This document shows, piece after piece, positions 1 through 5,928 of a stretch of DNA of 6,484 nucleotides. The translations under genes and the position numbers were made by a program. The notes under the pieces were generated by a model. It did not search any database, was not told the DNA's origin, and was given only the letters and a program-made list of their open reading frames with translations. This stretch comes from Deltaproteobacteria bacterium (GTDB lineage: Bacteria; Desulfobacterota; DSM-4660; Desulfatiglandales; Desulfatiglandaceae): contig JABGPV010000271.1 in assembly GCA_018644785.1 (NCBI GenBank), positions 1 through 6,484 of the forward strand, in the 5' to 3' direction. The stretch's first letter is position 1. Each line of letters begins with the position of its first letter.

Positions 1-1110
1 GCTGTAATGGTTAAGGGCAGGCCTTATGAAATTACCCCGTTCAGAGGGCAAACAAACACTTTGGAAGAAGATCTTTCAAAAAGAGACCTGACCATCAATG
101 CCATGGCCCTGGATTCGGAAACCGGAACGCTTTTTGATCCTCATAACGGCTGCGGAGACCTTCGGGATAAAGTCATTCGTGCGGTAAACGACCCGGAAGA
201 TCGCTTTCGGGAGGACCCTTTAAGACTTATGAGGGCCGTACGGTTTGGCGCACAACTGAATTATAAAATCCATAGGGACACCTTGTCGGCGATCTCAATC
301 TCAGCCCCGCTGCTTTCCACCGTCGCGCCGGAACGGATTCGGGACGAACTGCTGAAAATTCTCATGGTCCCAAAACCATCCGGATCCTTCAACACCCTGG
401 CAACAACCGGGCTTCTTGAATCCTTCATATCGGAGCTTCTTGAAGGACGGCTAAAAAGGCAGAACCACTATCATCGCTACACGATCTTAAAACACATTTT
501 GAAAACCGTGGATCATGTAAAGCCCGACCCATTGCTGCGGGTGACAGCCCTTCTTCACGACATCGCCAAACCCCGCATACGAACAAAAATTGACGGCATA
601 TGGCGGTTTCACGGCCACGAAAAAGCGAGCGCCCTGCTGGCCGAAGAGATCATGAAGCGACTGAAATTCAGCAACGACATGATTCGGAACGTTATCCATC
701 TGATCAAAAACCATTTGATCGGATACAACTCCCAGTGGAGTGACGCGGCCGTTCGGCGGCTGATTAAACGGGTTGGAACGGATTCCATCGGGGATCTGGT
801 GGTTTTTCGCAAAGCCGATATTCTAGCCCATGGAAAGAACACCGGAAACCAGGATCTGCTCTCTCAGTTGGAGGGGAGAATCCAGGCACAGCTCTCATCT
901 TCCCCTCCCATCCATGTTTCGGACCTGGCCATCGACGGCAATGAGGTCATGCAACTTACGGGGATTAAACCCGGTTCGGCCGTGGGAGAGATATTGAATG
1001 AACTTTGCAGCATCGTTTTAGAGCATCCCCAGTGGAATCGAAAAGAAAAGCTGCTGGAGATTCTCAAAGCCGGGAACACGGGCCACAGAAAAAAGAATCA
1101 AAAGAAGTAA
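1..1110 (+). CDS. CCA-adding tRNA nucleotidyltransferase / poly(A) polymerase family protein with HD domain, 5'-truncated by window edge
   Basis: This family adds CCA (or A) to the 3' ends of tRNA in the cytoplasm without a template. The frame is open from base 1, so the true start and the first ~60-70 residues (GG...D-x-D catalytic motif) lie outside the window. Numbering from the internal Met at base 7, the visible parts are: the end of the palm (YEITPFRG, 7-14), the RDLTINAMA motif (26-34), the nucleotide-selecting EDPLR motif (69-73) followed by RAVRFGAQL (76-84), and ERIRDELLKIL (109-119). A metal-type HD phosphohydrolase domain follows, with LLHDIAKP (182-189) and further histidines in FHGHEKAS (201-208) and KNHL (234-237). 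The tail contains GIKPGSAVGEIL, typical of HD-containing members. The C-terminus is Lys-rich. The family is clear; CCA-adding versus A-adding or poly(A) activity cannot be settled without the N-terminus. It converges with the minus-strand genes downstream. Confidence 0.93.
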   Translation, partial: AVMVKGRPYEITPFRGQTNTLEEDLSKRDLTINAMALDSETGTLFDPHNGCGDLRDKVIRAVNDPEDRFREDPLRLMRAVRFGAQLNYKIHRDTLSAISISAPLLSTVAPERIRDELLKILMVPKPSGSFNTLATTGLLESFISELLEGRLKRQNHYHRYTILKHILKTVDHVKPDPLLRVTALLHDIAKPRIRTKIDGIWRFHGHEKASALLAEEIMKRLKFSNDMIRNVIHLIKNHLIGYNSQWSDAAVRRLIKRVGTDSIGDLVVFRKADILAHGKNTGNQDLLSQLEGRIQAQLSSSPPIHVSDLAIDGNEVMQLTGIKPGSAVGEILNELCSIVLEHPQWNRKEKLLEILKAGNTGHRKKNQKK

Positions 1111-1183
1111 TAAACCCTGTCAACACACTCGACTAAGCGGGACACCTGTAACAGATTTCAGAAAGCACGAATAGCACTCAAAT

Positions 1184-1212
1184 TGTCAAGTGGCTTTTCC
1201 ATGCCAACGACA
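1184..1212. terminator. Weak imperfect hairpin between convergent genes, possible bidirectional terminator
   Basis: TGTC (1184-1187) pairs with GACA (1209-1212) and TGGC (1191-1194) pairs with GCCA (1203-1206), with a 3x2 internal bulge and an 8-base loop. It sits between the plus-strand CCA gene and the minus-strand cyclotransferase fragment, where a terminator is expected. There is no strong U-tract directly after it on either strand: ATTTT lies about 8 bases downstream on plus and AATTTG follows on minus. The call is therefore positional and weak. I see nothing else in 1111-1260. Confidence 0.2.
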
Positions 1213-1260
1213 GTCACATTTTCACAAAAACCCAAGAATCGAAAAAACGACATTTGGCCA

Positions 1261-1461
1261 TCATTGACGAGGCATCAATTCGATTTCATAAATCTTCGGC
1301 CAGCATTTTCCAGCGACGAAAAAATGTCCCGTTTCCCCGTCATGGGAAATTCCGTTTAACACAAAGGGATCTTTCAGGATGTCCGGGGCCGGATTGATCC
1401 CGCTCATATCGATCCATCCGGTCACGGCGCCCGTTTCAGGTGAGGCCCTCACAATCCTTAC
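1261..1461 (-). pseudogene. C-terminal fragment of plant-type glutaminyl-peptide cyclotransferase
   Basis: The 66 residues read VRIVRASPETG...WIDMSGI...VLNGISHDGETG...VAGKCWPKIYEIEL and end at TGA (1261-1263). The pattern R-I-V-R-x-x-P-x-T-G, then I-D-hydrophobic-S-G, then V-L-N-G-I-x-x-D, then G-K-x-W-P-K-hydrophobic-Y-E-I is the recognisable end of the five-bladed propeller glutamine cyclotransferase family, which converts N-terminal Gln to pyroglutamate. Full-length members are about 230-270 residues, so roughly three quarters is missing. The upstream sequence in this frame (ECVCAGFWDAASP) does not look like the family and is occupied by the end of the large FG-GAP gene in another frame. 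The only in-frame start is a GTG at 1452 with no clear ribosome binding site. I read it as a non-functional 3' remnant left by a deletion or rearrangement. The family assignment is fairly firm; the pseudogene reading is inferred from length. Confidence 0.75.
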
Positions 1462-4400
1462 CGGTGAAGCGGCATCCCAAAATCCTGCACAAACACATTC
1501 AGACTGACCATGTTGTTTCCGGGCGTTGGATCGTCATCTTCTTCCGCAACCATCACCTTCAGGGTGTGCTCCCCAGGTGTTTCAGGGGTCCAGCGGCAAT
1601 AAAAATCATTTTCTCCCGGGTTCAGGCCGAACGCCCGTTTTACCGAGAACACGTTGCCGTTGTCATAGAAAAAGACCTCCATGTGGGGTTTGACCGCATC
1701 GTCGACCGCGATCCTCACCTTTAGGCGGTAAGTGGTATGGGTGAAAAGATAATCGTCCCCGTATGTTTCACTTTCAGCGGTGGCTTGCACCTCCAGGCTC
1801 TCCGGTGTGATGGAGACCTCCCGGGTGCCTCCCGCGCCGTCCTCTTGAGGAAGCACTTCAGAGGCATCGCTTTTTGGGGAAAAGATTTTGAAGGAGTTGT
1901 CCCAGGGCCAATATCCCTGGTTGTTGGACGCGCAGGAGATGTTGCACTCTGCGGAAGCAGTATCCTTTCCCGTGGGGCATGGACCCGGGTCGGACTGGAC
2001 ATCCTTACCGGATTGATCCCGATAGTATTGATCCGCGGCATATAGCTCATGGATCTCGTCCTTAACATCGTTGTTGGGATCCACGGTCACGTAAATCACA
2101 TAACTTTTGGCCGTATTCGGTTGATCCCCGCCAAGTCCGGAGGTGTCCCACTTCACATAGATGTCCCGATGCTCCAGGGGATCCAGGCCGTCCACCCATT
2201 TATCCCCTATCCAGTGGGTTGAGGGATCTGTGTCAAACCCCGGATCCCCGTCTTTCAGGTCCGGATCGAATTCCGCATAGTTGAATCGAACATGGAACCC
2301 CCCCGAAGGGGTGTCTAAACTATAGTTGTAGACCGTGGTCAGCACATAGACGATATCTCCCGCCGTGGGGGATGTGGCAACGAAGAGCTTATCTGTATCT
2401 TTTGTCTTGGGTTCGTTATGCAAGAGGAAAAGGCGCCTCATTCGGCTTCGGTCCTGTCTGTATTTTGAAAATGACCACGTTCCGTAATAAGTGGGATCCG
2501 TGTCAGATTTTGTCCAGAAAAATTTCTTGGGAAGGTTAAGCGACAGGTCCGGATACCCATGGTAATGTCTTTGCCACCAGACCCCCTGTGTGGAGCCTGT
2601 CGGGTCTACCGCCTGGGCCATCTTCAGAGTTCCGTCTTTTGTTGAATAAACAGCGGGTTTGAATTGATATGCTTGATCTGCATTCGCGTCACCGGGCATA
2701 TTTATTGACACACCTTCTGAGGATGACATTGTCTCTTTCGAAACATCTCTATCTGACCAAGTCTTGCCAATGTGAAATGAAGCATCAAGATTTAAGTACC
2801 ATTTTTGTTTCTCAACAATTTCATAAGCTGTTGCTTGGAATCCAAGTTGAAAGTCAGCATTATAGCTCCATGTGTGGCTATGGGATTTTTCCGTCACTGT
2901 CCAATCGGTGCTGGCCCACTCTATTCCTATTTCCCCCTTTCCGGTGCTCCACTCCTGTGTTGAAAGCACACTCATAACTGAATCAAGGTCATGATGGTGA
3001 CCGTCCTCATCTTTAACAGTATAGCTTCCCTTATCTTCAGGGAACGCTTCATCACTAATCTGCGGATAGGAGAGTATATTACCGTTTTCATGAGAAGGCT
3101 GATAATAGTCCGACATATCGCAGCCCCAGCCATTAACCTTGGACTTTACGGGACCCGGCATCATGACATCATAAAATGTGTTTAAACCATTTTTATCTTT
3201 TAAGCCTATTATTGGGAATCGCCATATATCAATCAGTTTGAAGTGGACTTGCACATAGTCGTCGCGATCCGTATGATATTCGCATTGACTTTGGCTTGAC
3301 AAATAAGCACCGTTCAGTTTCTTGGTTACACTGTTATAGTCAAAACTGGTTTTCACACTCTCCTTGGTAGTAATTTCCGCTTTTTCTTCTTCAACACCAT
3401 CCCTTAGTGTTTGTTTGGAGGAAGCTTGCAAGGAAGCGCCCCAACCAAAATTTGTGCTATCTTGATGAGTGTTTGTAAATGTTGTGCCCTGTTTATCTGT
3501 AAAAGTGGAGTAAAAATTCCTTTGCCTGCTTATCCGAAAGATCTGCCACTTTCCACCCTCATCAGGGAGGTAATCCAGATGTTTTGGCGGCTCCTGGATT
3601 ATATGATCCGCCCTGAGCATGCTGGGGATGACCAAGTGAATGGGAGCACCCAGGTAGTACCCCTTCCCGTCCCTGTCGGAAGCCACAATGGGAATACTCA
3701 TGAATTGCTGATCCGAGGTCCTAGGTTGGCCGGGATGAAAATCCCCCTGGTATTTCAAACTCAGTTTAAGGCTTTCGTCCAGATCGAAGACCGCGAATTT
3801 CGGCTGTTGGTTATCGGCCCATGAAACCGCCAACTGCTGGCGCACCTTATCGGCATCCAGGCCCTTGAAGTTTCCCGAGGTTATCTTGGGGATACAGGTA
3901 TTGTCCGGGCCATAAACGATTTTTTCATGGCCCGGATCAATAAAGACGTTAGCAAGCTTGGGGTTAAAATCGTCGTCCACTTCAAAAGTCATTACATTGA
4001 TATAATACTGCTCGTCATTCCAGGGGATGCAGGCCATGGCGATCTGCCTTCGAGCCGTGGAAAAGCCTCCCGTGGGGTTAAACTTAAACAATCCCGAAGT
4101 GATGGTAGCCCCCCTGACGCTGCCATAAAGTTCGCCTGGGCCCATGGGAAGATCCCACTGTCCGCTCTTCTTCATTTTGAGATTCTTATCGGTGGTGAGT
4201 ATCCATAGTTGGGGCGACAGGCTCAACAAGTCATATGGGTCCCCCATTTGAAAAGAGGAGATGCAAACGGCGATTTCATCGATGCCGTCTCCGTTGAAGT
4301 CCCCCGAGGTCAGATCAACAACGTTGTACTGCCAATTGCCGGTTACATCGAAACCGTCGGTGTAAGCATTTTTAAACGTCAGTCCGCTGTTATCATAATC

Positions 4401-4835
4401 AAACGTATCGATCTCATATTTCTGATTGCCCCCATGGCTGTCCGCGGTCCGAAACCCCACGGCGATTTCACAGACCCCGTCATCATCATAGTCCCCCAGG
4501 GCAACGGAAAAATGGGGCCGGGTGTATTCGTTGTGTTCAGTGGAATAATCAAGGTTATAAATTTCATCGTTCCAAGACATCCGTTTCAGATCCTTGTCGA
4601 GAACCACCACGATTAGATCATCTCCAACCCCGTCTGACTTAGTATCTTCATACCGCCGAAAAACCACGACGATTTCATCATTATATTCACCATCATCATT
4701 CAACTTCCGATCCACATCCCCCACGGCAATATCGATGCTGTAATAATCATTATGAGAGGTATCGTCGGGAAAATCGATATTTGAAAACGCGCCGGTGGCC
4801 TTGGTGTTCACGTCGGGGTTATCCACCAAAAACAC
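1458..4835 (-). CDS. Large secreted FG-GAP propeller / CARDB mosaic protein, main part (downstream of a frameshift)
   Basis: The 1125 residues from a GTG at 4835 are not a natural start: the frame stays open to 4883 and joins the 5' piece (4808-5281) if one G is added at 4874-4877. That gives a single 1274-residue protein, and the numbering here follows it. Residues ~119-555 hold seven FG-GAP-like repeats, the best being ALGDYDDDGVCEIAVGF (261-277) and LTSGDFNGDGIDEIAV (324-339), whose D-x-D-x-D-G loops are typical Ca2+ sites. Residues ~582-881 are a Ser/Thr-rich all-beta module with no family I recognise. Residues ~970-1084 (SPTAGDIVYVLTTVYNYSL...YVTVDPNN) and ~1156-1267 (...GEHTLKVMVAEED...PGNNMVSLNVFV) are CARDB/Ig-like. 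A short linker between them has three or four Cys. The protein is probably exported and extracellular, possibly for binding or host/cell interaction; its function is unknown. The coding sequence is otherwise intact for 3.4 kb, so the break is recent, programmed, or a sequencing error. Confidence 0.85.
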   Translation of the reverse strand: MFLVDNPDVNTKATGAFSNIDFPDDTSHNDYYSIDIAVGDVDRKLNDDGEYNDEIVVVFRRYEDTKSDGVGDDLIVVVLDKDLKRMSWNDEIYNLDYSTEHNEYTRPHFSVALGDYDDDGVCEIAVGFRTADSHGGNQKYEIDTFDYDNSGLTFKNAYTDGFDVTGNWQYNVVDLTSGDFNGDGIDEIAVCISSFQMGDPYDLLSLSPQLWILTTDKNLKMKKSGQWDLPMGPGELYGSVRGATITSGLFKFNPTGGFSTARRQIAMACIPWNDEQYYINVMTFEVDDDFNPKLANVFIDPGHEKIVYGPDNTCIPKITSGNFKGLDADKVRQQLAVSWADNQQPKFAVFDLDESLKLSLKYQGDFHPGQPRTSDQQFMSIPIVASDRDGKGYYLGAPIHLVIPSMLRADHIIQEPPKHLDYLPDEGGKWQIFRISRQRNFYSTFTDKQGTTFTNTHQDSTNFGWGASLQASSKQTLRDGVEEEKAEITTKESVKTSFDYNSVTKKLNGAYLSSQSQCEYHTDRDDYVQVHFKLIDIWRFPIIGLKDKNGLNTFYDVMMPGPVKSKVNGWGCDMSDYYQPSHENGNILSYPQISDEAFPEDKGSYTVKDEDGHHHDLDSVMSVLSTQEWSTGKGEIGIEWASTDWTVTEKSHSHTWSYNADFQLGFQATAYEIVEKQKWYLNLDASFHIGKTWSDRDVSKETMSSSEGVSINMPGDANADQAYQFKPAVYSTKDGTLKMAQAVDPTGSTQGVWWQRHYHGYPDLSLNLPKKFFWTKSDTDPTYYGTWSFSKYRQDRSRMRRLFLLHNEPKTKDTDKLFVATSPTAGDIVYVLTTVYNYSLDTPSGGFHVRFNYAEFDPDLKDGDPGFDTDPSTHWIGDKWVDGLDPLEHRDIYVKWDTSGLGGDQPNTAKSYVIYVTVDPNNDVKDEIHELYAADQYYRDQSGKDVQSDPGPCPTGKDTASAECNISCASNNQGYWPWDNSFKIFSPKSDASEVLPQEDGAGGTREVSITPESLEVQATAESETYGDDYLFTHTTYRLKVRIAVDDAVKPHMEVFFYDNGNVFSVKRAFGLNPGENDFYCRWTPETPGEHTLKVMVAEEDDDPTPGNNMVSLNVFVQDFGMPLHR
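2641..3540 (-). other. AT-rich central module encoding a Ser/Thr-rich beta domain with an amphipathic hairpin
   Basis: A hand count of the fifteen 60-base rows gives about 42% G+C for 2641-3540 (rows from 28% to 50%). Single rows just outside are 60% (2581-2640) and 52% (3541-3600), and sampled rows further out are 53-62%. The segment matches restored residues ~582-881, exactly between the last propeller blade and the CARDB region. It is rich in Ser, Thr, Asn and Gln. Two stretches alternate strictly between polar and apolar residues: WSYNADFQLGFQATA and WYLNLDASFHIGKTW, joined by a short polar turn (YEIVEKQK). They are followed by a Ser/Thr-rich run and VSINMPGD. This arrangement recalls the insertion hairpin of aerolysin-type beta pore-forming proteins, but I have no direct family match. 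Confidence 0.5.
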
Positions 4836-4927
4836 ATACGGTTTGTTTTTCTTGCCATCGATAGTGTAGAAAGCCCCACCACACTATCCTTTTCAGGCGT
4901 GAGCCTTCCGGAGGCTATGGCCGTGGG
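3618..4927 (-). repeat. Seven FG-GAP-like protein repeats, predicted seven-bladed beta propeller
   Basis: Numbering follows the restored protein. Seven segments share the pattern (hydrophobic)-x-(S/L/V)-G-(D/N)-(F/Y/V)...(E/Q)-(I/L)-A-V/M: AIASGRLTPEKDSVVG (from 121), DIAVGDVDRKLNDDG (from 184), VALGDYDDDGVCEIAV (from 260), LTSGDFNGDGIDEIAV (from 324), ITSGLFKFNPTGG...RQIAMA (from 394), ITSGNFKGLDADK...QQLAVSW (from 467) and IPIVASDRDGKGYYLG (from 530). Spacing is 63-76 residues, close to one blade of an integrin-alpha-like propeller. Blades 3 and 4 keep full acidic Ca2+ loops, while 5-7 are degenerate. The count of seven comes from reading by eye. Confidence 0.65.
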
Positions 4928-5281
4928 CGAGATGACGTTCTTGTTGATCTCCCCATAATCCGGTTCGTTCAGTATGGCGGAATTATGGTTGTGCCAGGCG
5001 GTAAGATCGGTGTTGTCTGGCGTGTTCCAGTTTCGGGTCAATGTATGGTCGCCCATATTCCCGAAAAGGGTACACAGGTAATCGTCCTTCAATAGATAAA
5101 GGCGGCTGGGGTTTTTGACCGGGTTGGTTGCTCCGGGACGGTAATCCGATTCGGTGGTATCGGTCTTTTCAAGGAATGGTGGATTTTCTCCCCGAGCCGG
5201 CCCTGATATTTGAAAAACACCTGAAAAAACAATCAACGCCGCCATGATCAACATCAACCCGGAATGTCTCCCTTGTTTCAT
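4808..5281 (-). CDS. 5' piece of the frameshifted FG-GAP/CARDB protein: signal peptide and first propeller blade
   Basis: I chose the ATG at 5279-5281 rather than the in-frame ATG 60 bases upstream. It is preceded by a purine-rich AGGGAGAGAGG ribosome binding site and begins a textbook signal peptide: MKQGRHS, then the hydrophobic LMLIMAALIVFSGVF, with probable cleavage after ARG (residue 31). The mature N-terminus (ENPPFLEK...) continues through ~85 residues without a recognised motif to AIASGRLTPEKDSVVG (121-136), which is the start of the first FG-GAP-like blade. After that the frame runs into LSTLSMARKTNRMCFWWITPT and stops. The -1 frame over the same bases gives AFYTIDGKKNKPYVFLVDN, which completes the blade and continues for the rest of the protein. 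The out-of-frame tail is therefore not native. Alone, this piece would encode a short exported protein with no propeller. Confidence 0.8.
   Translation of the reverse strand: MKQGRHSGLMLIMAALIVFSGVFQISGPARGENPPFLEKTDTTESDYRPGATNPVKNPSRLYLLKDDYLCTLFGNMGDHTLTRNWNTPDNTDLTAWHNHNSAILNEPDYGEINKNVISPTAIASGRLTPEKDSVVGLSTLSMARKTNRMCFWWITPT
4874..4877 (-). other. Frameshift site in a G4 run inside blade 1
   Basis: On the minus strand the sequence reads GTG GTG GGG CTT TCT. The upstream frame gives SVVGLSTLS and the downstream frame gives GAFYTIDGKK. The downstream frame has its own stop (TAG, 4884-4886) just before this run, so the switch must happen between 4883 and about 4860. Restoring a fifth G makes the length from ATG to stop exactly 3825 bases (1275 codons). 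No canonical X-XXY-YYZ slippery heptamer in the right phase is visible, which argues for a simple one-base deletion or read error rather than programmed -1 frameshifting. Confidence 0.8.
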
Positions 5282-5345
5282 TATCCTCTCTCCCTGTTTA
5301 AAGTTTTTTTCAGCATATAGACTTGCTGAGTAAAATACCACTTGA

Positions 5346-5365
5346 GCCGGACCACCTGTTCCGGC
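5346..5365. repeat. Perfect inverted repeat GCCGGA-8-TCCGGC upstream of the secreted-protein gene
   Basis: GCCGGA (5346-5351) and TCCGGC (5360-5365) form a 6-bp GC-rich stem with loop CCACCTGT. It lies 65-84 bases upstream of the minus-strand ATG (5281), so it could be an operator or a hairpin in the 5' leader. No T-run follows it on either strand, so it is not an obvious terminator. Confidence 0.35.
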
Positions 5366-5449
5366 ACATTAGTGGACAAACATTAACTATACACCCAACC
5401 GATGCAAATGGTCACACAAAAAAATCACTAAAATGTACCGGATCGGAAA

Positions 5450-5485
5450 ATATGTACCTTGACATCCTATGTTGAAAGTACATAT
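5450..5485. promoter_or_regulatory. Inverted repeat ATATGTAC / GTACATAT with an extra half-site, possible operator
   Basis: ATATGTAC at 5450-5457 and its exact reverse complement GTACATAT at 5478-5485 flank 20 bases that include the TTGACA box. A third copy of the core, ATGTACC at 5433-5439, is a direct repeat of 5452-5458 at a 19-base distance, about two helical turns. Such phased half-sites around a -35 box suit a transcription-factor operator. No regulator gene is in the window, so the partner is unknown. Confidence 0.35.
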
Positions 5486-5488
5486 CGT
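5459..5488 (+). promoter_or_regulatory. Candidate sigma70 promoter for the small ankyrin-like ORF
   Basis: A perfect TTGACA -35 box lies at 5459-5464. The best -10 is TATCGT at 5483-5488 (4 of 6 matches, spacing 18). Transcription would start near 5495 and leave a ~160-base leader before the ATG at 5655. The -35 lies inside the loop of an ATATGTAC/GTACATAT inverted repeat, so a dimeric regulator bound there would occlude it. The -10 is weak, so confidence is modest. Confidence 0.35.
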
Positions 5489-5654
5489 TTGAGATATTTC
5501 CTTTGTGGGATATCATGGGCGCCGGGTATCAGGCCAAAGGGGTATGCCGCCCCTATCATGATTGCACCATGAAATCAAAAAGGTATCAACAACTTCTGTC
5601 AGGTATGTCAAAGAGCCATCCGAAAAACCATTTTAGAGAACATGGGGGATTTCA

Positions 5655-5915
5655 ATGAAAAATCTTGATTCTCTCGCTGAAAAAGGACCGCTCACGGACT
5701 TCAAAACCCGCTTGAAGGCCCAATCCCATACGCCTTCTGAACTGTTTCTGGCCGTCCGCACCGCCCTATTGTGGAAACAGGCGGAAAAAGCCCGTCTGCT
5801 TTTTGAAGCAGGGGTGGGCCCTCTAAAGGAAAATGAAGAAAAAGATCAATTGCCGACCCATGCGGCCTCAAAAAAAAACAAGCCGGTTCTCCGGATGTTC
5901 CCTCCGGGAACATAG
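5655..5915 (+). CDS. Small ankyrin-repeat-like protein, probably truncated at its 3' end by a REP palindrome
   Basis: The ORF encodes 86 residues. GGGGGA (5644-5649) sits five bases upstream of the ATG and serves as the ribosome binding site. There is no signal peptide or membrane segment, so the product is presumably cytoplasmic. Residues ~31-80 follow the ankyrin pattern: a helix AVRTALLWKQAEKARLLFEAG (A...G/E-x-x-R-L-L-x-E-A-G) and then the next-repeat signature QLPTHAASKKNKPVLRMF, comparable to the family's T-P-L-H-x-A-A-x-x-N-x-x-V-x-x-L-L. The protein stops there, in the middle of a repeat. Its last six residues (MFPPGT) and TAG stop are encoded by the palindrome ATGTTCCC-TCC-GGGAACAT (5895-5913), which belongs to the neighbouring transposable unit. 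The gene was probably longer before that element arrived. A run of nine A (5870-5878) is an alternative slippage point. The ankyrin reading is by eye and moderately sure. Confidence 0.5.
   Translation: MKNLDSLAEKGPLTDFKTRLKAQSHTPSELFLAVRTALLWKQAEKARLLFEAGVGPLKENEEKDQLPTHAASKKNKPVLRMFPPGT
5895..5913. repeat. REP-like perfect palindrome next to the RAYT gene
   Basis: ATGTTCCC (5895-5902), loop TCC, GGGAACAT (5906-5913): an uninterrupted 8-bp stem with a 3-base loop. GAAC (5908-5911) can alternatively pair with GTTC (5919-5922) across TAGGGAC-type sequence, giving nested hairpins as in bipartite REP elements. It lies 15 bases beyond the stop codon (5929-5931) of the minus-strand transposase, where RAYT-associated palindromes are expected. 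It could also act as the terminator hairpin of either flanking gene, though no clean T-run follows. Copy number in the genome cannot be seen here. Confidence 0.55.
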
Positions 5916-5928
5916 GGACGTTCTTGAT

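Larger units (their letters stand above)
5282..5654. promoter_or_regulatory. Divergent intergenic region (373 bases)
   Basis: This stretch separates the start of the minus-strand secreted protein (5281) from the start of the plus-strand small ORF (5655), so it should carry promoters for both. It contains a plus-strand promoter candidate, ATGTAC repeats and three short inverted repeats. These are GCCGGA-8-TCCGGC (5346-5365), AGGGG-7-CCCCT (5538-5554) and TCATG-7-CATGA (5556-5572). I found no convincing -35/-10 pair for the minus-strand gene. No ORF or RNA gene is apparent in it. Confidence 0.5.

Noticed and set aside
4480..4500. CATCATCATA-type triplet repeats at several places in the minus-strand gene
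   Set aside because: They are reverse complements of Asp codons in the acidic Ca2+-binding loops, not microsatellites of separate interest.
1440..4616. Several plus-strand open frames of 64-137 codons opposite the large minus-strand gene
   Set aside because: They lie antisense to a frame with clear FG-GAP and CARDB motifs, show no family signatures, and lack ribosome binding sites that I can recognise.
4835..4880. Programmed -1 ribosomal frameshift in the big gene
   Set aside because: No X-XXY-YYZ heptamer in the correct phase is visible near the G4 run or at the AAGAAAAACAAAC stretch, and the upstream product alone would be only an exported stub.
5282..5341. Earlier in-frame ATG at 5339-5341 as the start of the secreted protein
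   Set aside because: It would place 20 extra residues before the signal peptide, and only the ATG at 5279-5281 has a purine-rich ribosome binding site directly upstream.
5281..5460. Minus-strand sigma70 promoter for the secreted-protein gene
   Set aside because: Candidate boxes such as TTGCAT and TAATGT match only half the consensus or have wrong spacing; none was good enough to list.
5538..5572. Two small hairpins, AGGGG-7-CCCCT and TCATG-7-CATGA, as a riboswitch or small RNA
   Set aside because: Stems are only 5 bp, no known riboswitch core is visible and no T-tract follows, so chance is a sufficient explanation.
5701..5913. Minus-strand open frame opposite the ankyrin-like ORF
   Set aside because: It has no recognisable motifs, starts inside the palindrome, and lies antisense to an ORF that has a plausible ribosome binding site and ankyrin pattern.
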